A stretch of 64,000 bases of DNA from Armillaria gallica (Eukaryota; Basidiomycota; Agaricomycetes; Agaricales; Physalacriaceae): positions 434,001-498,000 of the forward strand of contig JBANDB010000014.1 of NCBI GenBank assembly GCA_037576215.1, written 5' to 3'. The notes below the pieces were generated by a model that worked only from the letters and a program-made list of their open reading frames with translations, did no database searches and was not told where the DNA came from. Within the stretch, counting starts at the first letter, position 1; each line of letters opens with the position of its first letter. Both the position numbers and the translations under genes were made by a program. Shown piece by piece: positions 55,268-64,000 of the stretch.

Positions 55268-58200
55268 ATGGAGGGAAACAGGTGCGTTCACTGCTTGGTA
55301 TAATTAATTCTTCAGGTCTAATCTCGGACCGCTCTTCAAGCGACCATATTGTTGAGACCAACGCGGCCTACAACATCCTCGATGACTGCCAAGACATCAA
55401 CATGCCCCCCAATCACGGAGATGTTCACGCCTCTGGCAAGGACACGACCTGCGACTCTTCTCGAACTTCAGTCTACCCCGCGCCGACCTATCACTTTCAT
55501 GGCCTGGGGAACACCCAGACACAATCCGAAAGTCAGGTCAATAATGATTTCTATGACTTCAACGATGGCTCGCAAAAAGAGAACATGAATGCACCTGAGG
55601 CCATTGTGGAGCCTAAAACAGCCTTCATACAGACGTCGAGCCCTGTCCCAACGTCTGTAGATGGCATAGAAGCGAGAGGGACAAAGGGATCCTATGTTGG
55701 CTCGCCTCTTGAGATGACGAAGGTACGAATACAAAGCGACGATTCATCTCCGTTTCTAACGACGCCTTTGTGTACAGACAAAGGGCGTCACCTTCAAGTC
55801 CCCTCGCGCTGCCACTATTTCAAACCATGCCACGCCAAACCGACGCTCACTAGTACCCACTGCACCGATAACATCCCGCTCTGCTTCAACTCCGTCTCCT
55901 CGTAAATCGCGCAAAGCCCTTCAGGAAGAGTCTCTCTCTCATACTGGGGCTCAACCGGAGTCCAAAGTGCCCGCCGCTCCGGCACAGGGAGAGTCAGAGA
56001 GGATGTTCTCGATACGCCCTGCAGTCTACGCGACATCCAGTCCGGAGCGGGTCGCTAAGGTCTTGGTAGAAGCTACCCCGTCGCTCTCCGGCAGTTCAAG
56101 GTCACCTTCCCCGCAATCGCATAACTCACAGGATTCAAGTCAACGATCCGATAATAGTAGCGACGAGTTTCTTGTCGGGGCCCAACCCCGTCCAGAAGAT
56201 GAGGATGAAGATATGTATGAGGATGCCAACGAGGAGCCGTTCATGACCCGGAACCTCAACGCTGATATGGACATTGATCTTCCGCCTGTTGCAGATAGCC
56301 TGCATACTTCACCTAGTCCGTATGGCACCTCTGCAGATTGGGATACCCAGTTGGATGAGCAAACCCAACCCGCCACTCAGATTGCTACACAGCCTTCTAC
56401 TCAGGTCGACGACAGCTTGGCACTGGGAACTGCGGCTACCGGTGCATCATCCATTGTGACAGACCCGCAATTATACGCTAAAATTCGCCTCGTCGTCCAA
56501 TCGACCGACCGAGAAAAATATCGTCGTTATTTAGAGCGCCTGAAAATCCCAGGACTTGATCTTGACAATTTTGATCCTGACGATTATAAATCCAGCATAC
56601 CCCCTTCTACGCTTAATCCGGTCATGTCTTCAGATGTAGATTCAATGGACGATATCGTGGAGACCCAGCCATCCAACGAGGATGAAGAAGAAATCCGTCG
56701 TCGAGCGGCTACGTTGGCCAAACCTCAAGGGAATTTATTCCAGGCAGGCACCGTGGATGACTCTATGGATATCGTTCCCGACTCAGAGCTCAAGGCGAAT
56801 TTCACCCCTCTCCAAAAGTACCGACGCCTGCTTTCCGAGCCAAGGTCGATGCCCAGGACGATTTTAGCGAAGTCGTACCCGATTCGTTGGCTGTAGACTT
56901 CACCGAAGAGCCGCTGGCTGAAAGTCGGATTGATTTGAGGCGTGAAGAAGAAGAGGAGGAGGAGGAGGGGGAGGACTCATCAGATGACCTTCCCCTCGCA
57001 CTGAAAACTGTCATCAAGGACAAAGGAAAAGGACGAGCCGATGTCACTCCAGCACCCAAGGTTAGTCCTTACCCTTCGATTGAAAACATACTGATTCTCT
57101 TTCCAGAGATCTTTGAGCAACAATACACACGAAACACTGACCCCTCCCGCCACTGTCACCCCCGCTGCGCGCGCCCGAGGGAAATTCAAGACCGGGTCTC
57201 ATTCTTCATTCAAAGATGGAGAAGTTCCATCGTCTGTCCCTGAAGAGATGGCTGTTCCTACAGAGTCCCATGCACTGCGTAATAAAGGCAAAGGCAAAGG
57301 CAAATCGGTGGAGTTGCAATCGACCCGTCGAACTCGCAATCCTCGGGGCCTTCGGAAGCGCGATTATTCAGAGCTGAGCGGTGACGAAATGGATGTCGAC
57401 GAAACCAAGCCTAAAGTTGAGCCTGATGACAGCGTATTGCCAGGCACTTCGAACCGAAAGCGCAAGCGAGGAGACACCAATCTGCCAAGAGCTGTGTCTC
57501 AGTCATCGAGGGCTGGTGATTCAGCAAGATCCAAGCGCAGTCGTTCGTTAGTTTCAACAGCAACCCATTCAAGATTTAATCCTGGAGATCGCGTTTTCGC
57601 CTTTCATGATGACCTTTTTTATCCTGCAACTTTCGAGGAAGAGGTGGGTGACGACCTATGGGTTCGGTTTGATGGTGAAAGTAAAACCATTCGAGCCAAG
57701 GATGCGCGGTCTTTTGCCGAGCTTCGTCCTAACGACTGCGTTTCCATTGTGGATCCTAGCATTGACAATGTTCTGATCGGAGGAAGCATTCGTACAATAT
57801 TGGAGGACCGGGAGGGCGTCGAGTTTGTTGATAATCATGGGGAAGTGAGAGAGGTAGCCATGAGCATGCTCCGACTCAGTCCCACAGTCATCAAGAATTC
57901 GTGGAATGAACGTACAGTTGGGATCTTTTCCGGATACGGTTTTATCCTGAGCTGCTCCGAGGATCAATCGAAAAGGGATTCTTTCTCCAGCCGCATCAAG
58001 GACGCAGGCGGGAAAGTGGTCGCCGACTGGACTAACGCCCTAGAACTCGATGGAACGCACATCACTACGAACAAATGGGTCATCAACGATACCGATGCGA
58101 AGTGGAGACCGTCGTCTGTTGAACGATTGTTCCTTCTTGCAGACCAGCACAGCGAGAAGCCCAAGTACCTGATCGCTTTAGCGCTTGGTGTCCCTTGCAT

Positions 58201-58756
58201 CAGATTGCAATGGATTGAAGAATCGCTCGAGGCCAACGAGGTGCTGGATTGGGGTTCGCATTTGCTTGAGGCGGGAAGGCATTGTTTTGATGGACCGCTC
58301 ATATCTCAGATGGTCAATCTGGAATGGGGAACAGATCAGGGCGTCAAAATGGAGGACATCATGCATAACCCTGTTGCTTTGAAGGTGCTGAGAGGGAAAA
58401 AGGTTATCTGCTACAGTGAGGAGTTCTTCCCCCCAAAGCCAACGCGGGTATGGTGGTCCTATTATTAATATAGTTCGTGCTTGCTGACGTTTGCCCTAGA
58501 GTGATCGGGAGAAGGAACGCAAGGCACCAACCTTTGTCCATTGATCATGCTAGCCATGGGTGCCAAACGTGTGGAAGTGCACAGGAAGAACTCTCGCTGC
58601 CAGCTTAGCAATGACACGTTGCGTCTAGCTGACTACGTCGTTTACAAGGATCAGAAACCGACCGATCCAAACTTGAAGGGTTTAACGAATTTGGTAGACT
58701 GGCAGTGGGTGAAACAGTGCCTGATCGCGGGCAAGATTTTGGAGCGGGTTGTGTAA
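55268..58756 (+). CDS. Crb2/Rad9/53BP1-like checkpoint mediator (Tudor plus tandem BRCT), two one-base breaks
   Basis: About 1,070 residues. Crb2-type proteins bind methylated H4K20 and phosphorylated H2A at DNA breaks and relay ATM/ATR signals to Chk1. The first exon is 14 bases (MEGN), joined to SDHIVETNAAYNILDD. The N-terminal 550 residues are disordered with many SQ/TQ sites (TQTQSESQ, SSQRSDNSSDE, QLDEQTQPATQIATQPSTQ), the ATM/ATR target style. The Tudor region is FNPGDRVFAFHDDLFYPATF with WVRFDGESKTI. BRCT 1 includes FSGYGFILSCSED, AGGKVVADW and HITTNKWVI; BRCT 2 includes LRGKKVICYSEEFFP, LADYVVYKDQKP and VDWQWVKQCLIAGKIL. Two frame breaks each need one added base: at about 56805-56813 (before PKVPTPAFRAKVDAQ) and in the CC at 58538-58539 (KAPTFVP-LIMLAMGAKRVEVH). 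BRCT 2 depends on the second. Confidence 0.88.
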
Positions 58757-58994
58757 CCGGATTTTGGGTTTCATTTATCATTTTTGCAGATTTTTGGCAG
58801 TGTACATATCATTGTATCCATAGGCGGCTCTTGAGGGCACATATCTTGCGATTCCTTTGATGGAATCTTTTGTATCTACGACGTGATGTATATACTTAAA
58901 TTTACTATACGCAACCCTTTCTTAAATAAATGGCTGATAAGTATCTACAACATTGTTCGTCGGTTACACCGATACATCACGATGAGGGGTTGAT
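58757..58994. other. Convergent 3' intergenic segment
   Basis: AT-rich 3' untranslated sequence of two convergent genes; no feature recognised. Confidence 0.6.
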
Positions 58995-59476
58995 CTAGCC
59001 CAGTTTAATGCCGCATCTGTTGCATTTCTGCTCAGTGTCGATACTGTTTGAAACCCGAGATGAGCGACGGTAGATGGAATGTGCTGGAGCACTTACAATA
59101 GACATATCAGGCCAATAGGAAAACAAACTACAGCCGTTATGATACCGCAGACCCCAAATTTTGTCGTTGGCTCGTGGACACCAGCAGCGCATTGGCATAT
59201 ACTAATCATAAAAAGCATGAGACGACGGGAGATGGATCCGCTGAATGAAAACATACATGCTGAGCGATACTCGTCGCCAATCTGTGCGGGTGTTTTTGGA
59301 GGAGATGGCTGAGGAGGCTGCATATTGTAGGACTGTTGTTGTGGGGGCTGCATGTTGTAAGATTGTTGTTGTGGTGGCTGAGGCTGCCCGGAATACATGC
59401 CCCTACCGTACTCGGGGGGAGCTTGGGGAGGATGATACTCAGGCTCAGGCTGAAGGGGGGCTTTTGTCTCACTCAT
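58995..59476 (-). CDS. BRI3-like small proline-rich membrane protein, one-base break
   Basis: Three exons (59257-59476, 59097-59201, 58995-59043), about 125 residues. The N-terminal half is Pro/Gln/Tyr-rich (MSETKAPLQPEPEYHPPQAP) with a tandem repeat of QPPQQQSYNM. Exon 2 gives a hydrophobic segment (KFGVCGIITAVVCFPIGLIC) and exon 3 ends with a paired-cysteine knuckle (DTEQKCNRCGIKLG). A PxY-rich tail followed by membrane helix and C-terminal CxxC resembles animal BRI3 and LITAF-like endosomal proteins; homology is tentative. The first intron and exon 2 agree in frame only if the GG at plus 59194-59195 is GGG, which yields LYAQCAAGVHEPTTKFG. As written the frame shifts at that point. Confidence 0.65.
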
Positions 59477-59645
59477 GGTGGTTGATACAGACAGGTGATG
59501 CCTCTTCAAGGTTTATATAGTATACTCCAGACTGCACTGCCGGTAGAGTTTATATATAGCCCCTAATCATGATCGTGATACATTCTATTTGCACCTATTA
59601 GCTTCCAGTGGTCACTGCACCGCCACTCTTTCTTCCTCTATTGCC

Positions 59646-61971
59646 ATGACCGACAACGAGGAGGAGTACGAAGTCGGTGGGTCTCTATGCGTTTCCTAGG
59701 TGTGGCGCCGGATCTTACAGTCTTTTAGAGTCAGTTTTGCTAGCACGAGTTGCGAAGAAATCTGCACGGAGCAAACAACTGATTTGGGTACGCCTATACG
59801 CCGCTTGAAACTCCCGTCAGTTGACAGAACTTTTGCCATAGCAATATCGCGTCAAGGTTCGTGTAACCATCTCCAATTGTTGGAATACATTTTTAAGGTA
59901 CTGTTCAGTGGAAAGGGTACAGCAGCGAGGAGAGCACGTACGCGTCGTGTTTCCATCACGAATGTTTATACACTTACTCGCGTTCTAGATGGGAACCAAA
60001 AGAATCATTCAAGGGCTCCGAAGACATTCTTAAGCAATTCTGGGCACGAGCGAATACGAATGGGCGTGACATCGAAGATTTGCGTCTGTTTCGTGTCGAT
60101 GAGAGCTTTTATCCGACAGGGCCACCGCGTACGTTCTCCCCATGTCGCGTTCAGCGAACCCACTGAGATCTTGCATACAGGACGCACAGGAAAGCGAAAA
60201 TCCACAGGTGCAGTCCCTCGCAAATCGTCTCCAGAGGTGAAAATCGAAGCTGAGCCACCGGCCGAGCCCAAACCTAAATCGAAACACGCACGGTCAAGAT
60301 CAGCCAAACGGAAACGCAGCCCTTCTGTCGAAATTGCAGAAACAGAACCTCAGCCGAAACGGGCCAGAGGACGCCCTTCAGGTTCTGTTCCTCCAAAGCC
60401 AGGAAGAAACCGGCACCTCTGTTATGTCAGTCCAAAGACAAATCCCCGACAAGCGTGCAGCAATCCTGTCGTCGAGGACAAAGCACAATCGTCCTCGTAA
60501 GGATTCACCAGAGATAGTACCTCCGTCAGAAGAGGAGGAGGATGGCGACTATGCGTTCAACTCAGCTCCAGTCAAGAGTACAGAAGTGTCTTCTGTGCAA
60601 TATCCTCCAGACAGCATCTCCGCATCCTCTCCTGCCCTTTCCCTTCCCCTTCATCCAGGTCAGTCGTGGAGCCTCCGGTGGCCTCGGCTTCCACTTCCAT
60701 CCCTTCCCATCGGACTCGCGCCACCAATCCCCTGGTAAAAATGATAGACAATCACGATGGCATGGATGGCGGCATCTCTACCAAAACTCGCTTAGGAGCC
60801 TCATCTCCCAAGAAAGCGAAGCCTGGGCCAGGACGATCTTCGGCTGGGATTCATCACCAAGTCGAAGAGCTCGTTGTTGACCTTCACCAAGGGTGGATTA
60901 CAGTCAGTGAAGGGGAAATATGTGCCTGAGAAGAGGGATGAACACACTCATGATGCTGACGTCGAGATGGCGGTGGTTGAGCCGGCTGAAACGAATCCTC
61001 CTTTACCTCCACCCACTGGGGAAGAACTGTTGAATCTGGCTGGTCTGGATGCCGAAACTGCAAAAAATTTGGATGACTATGAGGATGAATCAGAGAGCAA
61101 CAGTCCCACGGCCGCCCAATCCAGGTGCGCGCAGTGATTACATTCAATAATGTTGGTAAATGCTAATCTCCCGCAATTGCCAGCCTGGCCCTTGCCAAAG
61201 AAAAACTCTTTACCGACAGGATCCATCAATTCAAATAATGCCAATGCGCCATGGAGGTCTACGATATCAAACACAATATTTGGACCCCTGTTCGTCCCCG
61301 CCTTTTCCTGTTGTGCCATCGGCAATTTTCTCATATGTTCAATTATAGTGGCTTAGCCTCCGATGTGCCACCAGCACCAGCCACTTCTGATCTGTGCGTA
61401 TATCGTCCTCGGCTTACACCATCAATTGACAAAAACTAGATCACAATCCCCAACCTTCGTCCTCAATCTCGATATTTCGGTGAAGATTCCTGTGGTACTT
61501 ACGGATATCGTATCTACTCCATCATCATCGTCGAGCTGGGTGTTCATCGCCGAGAACAAAGGTCTTCCCGGAAAGTTTTATGATGATAAAACGGCGCTCC
61601 AGATTTTCAATACATTGCGCACGGGCAGTTCGGCAGCAAGGGTTGTCCCAGCGTCGAACATTACAGAGGAGCAGAAAGCTCGGTTTGAGCGGTTTCATAC
61701 CCGATTAGATGATGGTGCCCTGGTGGGTTTTACATACATTAAATCCATGATTTGTGTTACTCAACCTCCTTCTCTGCAGTTCATCCTTCCCGTTGGCAAA
61801 GAAGTGCTAGCACTTTGCTCGTCAGAAAATGCCCTATTCTGCCAGCGCTTGAATATTCCGCCCGCGCTTTCGTGTTTGCAAAAAAGTGTCTTGCTGACTC
61901 GAGTTACGGTGGAAAATATTTCGGCCTATGCAGATGTGGCTGTTCCTGTGGATGCTTTTCAATGGAAGTAA
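59646..61971 (+). CDS. Chromodomain protein with extended C-terminus, several frame breaks
   Basis: The start MTDNEEEYEVESVLLARVAK opens a chromodomain assembled from four exons. SARSKQLIW is followed by a 15-base exon QYRVK (59842-59856), then WKGYSSEEST and WEPKESFKGSEDILKQFWAR, with the aromatic cage residues Y, W and W in place to bind methyl-lysine. Next are a basic region with AT-hook-like RARGRPSG and NLS patches (SAKRKRSPSVE), an acidic stretch and GEELLNLAGLDAETAKNLDD. The far end carries a globular-looking part (WVFIAENKGLPGKFYDDKTA, FERFHTRLDDGALFILPVGK, VLLTRVTVENISAYADVAV). No chromoshadow domain is evident, so it is not simple HP1. Frame breaks are needed near 60397 (+1 or -2), in CCC at 60641-60643 (-1) and near 60850 (+1 or -2). 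A further exon may extend to 62330 (RMYAWYISGALSRRTTIFQ). Either the assembly is poor here or the gene is decaying. Confidence 0.7.
59842..59856 (+). other. 15-base exon inside the chromodomain
   Basis: CAATATCGCGTCAAG encodes QYRVK, the central chromodomain strand, and is flanked by introns of 54 bases (59788-59841) and 52 bases (59857-59908). Skipping it would delete part of the methyl-lysine cage. Confidence 0.75.
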
Positions 61972-62684
61972 TGATTTCTCCACTTATTGTCTGCATGCTT
62001 TGCTCTCAGCTGTCGACTTAACATATTTGCTCAATGTTAGTAGAGGTCCTAGAGGTTCATCATCCGTCACACATGTGACCGCGAAATCTGGCCCGCGCCG
62101 AAGTAAGAATGTACGCATGGTATATCTCGGGAGCTTTGTCCCGACGGACTACAATCTTTCAGCACGTCCTGCTTGACAGTTCTGCGCTCGTGTTCGCAAC
62201 ACAACATATCCGCCTCAGACGCCTCATGACCTTGTACTCCGATCTCCAGTCACCGGCTGTTCAATTCTTCTATTGTCCAGGCGCTGTAAGCATGAGTACT
62301 AAATCCTTCCGAGGATTAAGAAGGCTTTAGAGCTAACACAACATCCGTGCATATCGCATGAACTAGATACACGCCGATGATGTAGGGCTGCTGGATAACT
62401 GGATTTGAACTTGTGACACGTACAGGCGCAGTATATTTCGACCTCTTTATACCTCGCCCATGCGGACGCGTCAGAAAACGCTTCGCTCAAAAGTTCAGTA
62501 TGTCCATGCAAGTCATCGATGACAGCCGGAACTACTAGTACTAAGCTTTGGAAGACTTGTCAGGGAGACAGTTGATTACTTGCAGTTACATTTTCCGATG
62601 CCCCCATCTAGCAAAGTTCCAGCGGGATCAATAAAAGGACTGCAATCGGATCCCTTCCATACCCTCCCCTCCCTCAAAGCCTTT
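61972..62684. other. 3' end of chromodomain gene and promoter of the dehydrogenase
   Basis: About 700 bases. The plus frame 62109-62330 reads MYAWYISGALSRRTTIF then LLDSSALVFATQHIRLRRLM and looks like a last coding exon of the chromodomain protein, but I could not place a clean intron joining it. From 62331 to 62684 I see only non-coding sequence; TTTGAACTTGTGAC near 62402 recalls a tRNA T-loop, but the stems do not pair. Confidence 0.45.
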
Positions 62685-63759
62685 ATGTCTACTCACAAAG
62701 TGTGGTTCAGTGCGTGCGCATGGTCTGAAGGCTTCACGCAGTACTAACGAGACCAATACAGTCACTGGGCTAACGCTGGATTTGGACGCTCTATGCTGGA
62801 GTGTGCCATCCGCAAGGGTGACACGGTCGTCGCCGCAGTTCGGCGTCCCGAAACCATGTCGAAACTTCAAACAGAGTACACTGAGGATAGGCTGCTCGTG
62901 GTCAAAGTTGATGTATCCAAATCGGATCAAGTCAATGCCCCGTTTGACACTGTCAAAGAAGCATTTGGACGAATCGATGTGGTATATAACAACGCCAGAT
63001 ACGCCATCGTCGGAGAAGTGGAGGCAGTGCCGCTCGAGGCAGCTCGCACTATTTTCGAGGTTTGGATTTCACTTCGAACATTTCCCGCAAGTACTCACCA
63101 TATTCATCGCGACAGACAAACTTCTGGGGTTTGGTGTATGTTACACATGCAGCAGTTGCATTTTTTCGCGACGTCAATGAGCCTCTTGGAGGACGGCTCC
63201 TGCAAGTTTCCTCCATGTATGCCGAATCTGTGGGTCCAGCGACGCCCTTTGATGTGCGAATCATACTGATCTAGATTGCAGGCCGATGGTAGTATGGGAT
63301 ACTATTCTGGAACGTAAGTTTGCTTCAAATCGCTGTCTGGTGAATAGTTAACGGCTACCTCAGCAAACACGGTCAACTCATTTACATGACATTCCCGATG
63401 TTTTTCTCACCCCACAATAGCTGTTAATGCTTTAACGGAGGCATTGTCCAAAGAACTTGATCCGGTATGGAATATCAAAGTGGATGCAACAGGCTTCATT
63501 TCTAGTGCGAACGTCAACGATTTTTTTCTTTCAGCCGACTTTGATAGAAGGTTGTTATTATAAGACTGACCTTGTGAAGCTGAAGAATTTCGAGGTTTAT
63601 GAACATCCTTCTTACACCAATCCGGCAATCGAACTGGTGATCATTCGTCAAGCGCTTGCCAACCTCGACCCCAACAACACCCCTTTCATCAGAGGGGACC
63701 CTGACAAGTTAAGCGAGGTTGTTTACAGGGTAACGGGTATGGAGGATCCTTCCCTGTAG
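62685..63759 (+). CDS. Short-chain dehydrogenase/reductase, probably damaged
   Basis: Classical SDR spread over seven or so exons. Exon 1 is MSTHKVWF; after an intron (62710-62761) the NAD(P)-binding motif reads ITG-(A)NAGFGRSMLE, intact (TGxxxGxG) only if the GGG at 62767-62769 is GGGG. Downstream are AIRKGDTVVAAVRRPETMSK, DRLLVVKVDVSKSDQV, and YNNARYAIVGEVEA where the usual NNAG has become NNAR. TNFWGLVYVTHAAVAFFRDV, GGRLLQVSSMYAES and the catalytic YSGTK follow. The Thr-Lys of YSGTK comes from an eight-base exon at 63364-63371. The frame meets TAG at 63757-63759, yet the reading continues sensibly (LPLGKDAYVRVRAKIASYLT) to a TAA at 63862-63864, so about 35 family residues lie beyond a premature stop. 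Substrate unknown. With the motif change and stop, it may be a young pseudogene. Confidence 0.7.
63364..63371 (+). other. Eight-base microexon carrying the SDR catalytic lysine
   Basis: CAAACACG lies between a 50-base intron (63314-63363, GTAAGT to CTCAG) and a 49-base intron (63372-63420, GTCAAC to ATAG). It completes YYSGT-K-H-AVNALTEAL; the YxxxK lysine is encoded here. Confidence 0.7.
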
Positions 63760-64000
63760 CTTCCGCTAGGAAAGGACGCTTATGTTAGGGTGAGGGCAAA
63801 GATCGCGAGTTACTTGACTGAGATAAGCAAGTATGAATCCCTGTCGCAAGACTTAGAACTGTAAGTAACATGTTCTAAAACACAATGTAGAAACGGTTCG
63901 TCGCGTAGCACCACGTCTTCCGGATAATCCTCTAATAATTCAAAGTTATCCTGTCAGCCGATGAAAGTTATGAGAGGATTCAGGAAGGGAGACTGACTCT

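Noticed and set aside
59646..61971. Calling the chromodomain protein HP1/Swi6
   Set aside because: I could not find a chromoshadow domain; the C-terminal part has a different pattern.
62371..62440. T-loop-like TTCAAATCC on the minus strand
   Set aside because: The flanking bases do not form a T-stem, and no D-arm is present upstream.

Overview
This is a stretch of nuclear chromosome from a basidiomycete fungus, most likely an Agaricomycete. The case rests on dense protein genes cut by many 45-60 base introns with CTRAY branch sites, frequent head-to-head gene pairs, and fungal gene content (NCE101-like protein, Crb2-type checkpoint protein, fungal Med16, NatB Mdm20 subunit, F-box proteins). 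I found no rRNA, no convincing tRNA, no CRISPR array and no intact transposon. Exon models were made by hand from splice signals and family conservation, so outer coordinates are firmer than each internal junction.

Layout. 1-7.7 kb: the 5' end of a deaminase-like gene, then SPT6, a small unknown gene and an F-box gene. 7.7-16 kb: gene-sparse, with a small four-exon gene (9.9 kb), thioredoxin (11.6 kb), a small secreted cysteine-rich gene (14.2 kb, minus) and an NCE101-like gene (15.8 kb, minus). 16.3-22.8 kb: NAA25/MDM20 (NatB), RPA32, and a second diverged RPA32-like gene directly behind it. 23.3-30.6 kb: a gene-poor island holding two related small four-exon genes on the minus strand. 30.6-43.1 kb: proteasome chaperone PAC3, IWR1, a membrane-anchored histidine-phosphatase-like protein, MED16, a BAHD/CAT-type acyltransferase, PUS4 and a DapA-family aldolase. 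43.8-54.9 kb: mitochondrial NAD(P) transhydrogenase, a coiled-coil proline-rich protein, a nucleotide-sugar transporter and a single-pass membrane protein. 55.3-64 kb: a Crb2/53BP1-like Tudor-BRCT protein, a BRI3-like small membrane protein, a chromodomain protein and a short-chain dehydrogenase.

How they relate. Most are independent housekeeping genes. There is a theme of nuclear transactions (SPT6, IWR1, MED16, RPA32 and its paralogue, Crb2-like, chromodomain), but nothing suggests co-regulation beyond shared divergent promoters (deaminase/SPT6, NCE101/NAA25, PAC3/IWR1, phosphatase/MED16, acyltransferase/PUS4).

The most notable results are a family of about 100-residue four-exon genes, an eight-cysteine secreted protein, a tandem RPA32 paralogue, very small exons (4, 8 and 15 bases), four GC-AG introns, and a recurrent pattern of single missing bases, mostly in C or G runs, which breaks at least seven otherwise conserved reading frames and probably reflects assembly error.
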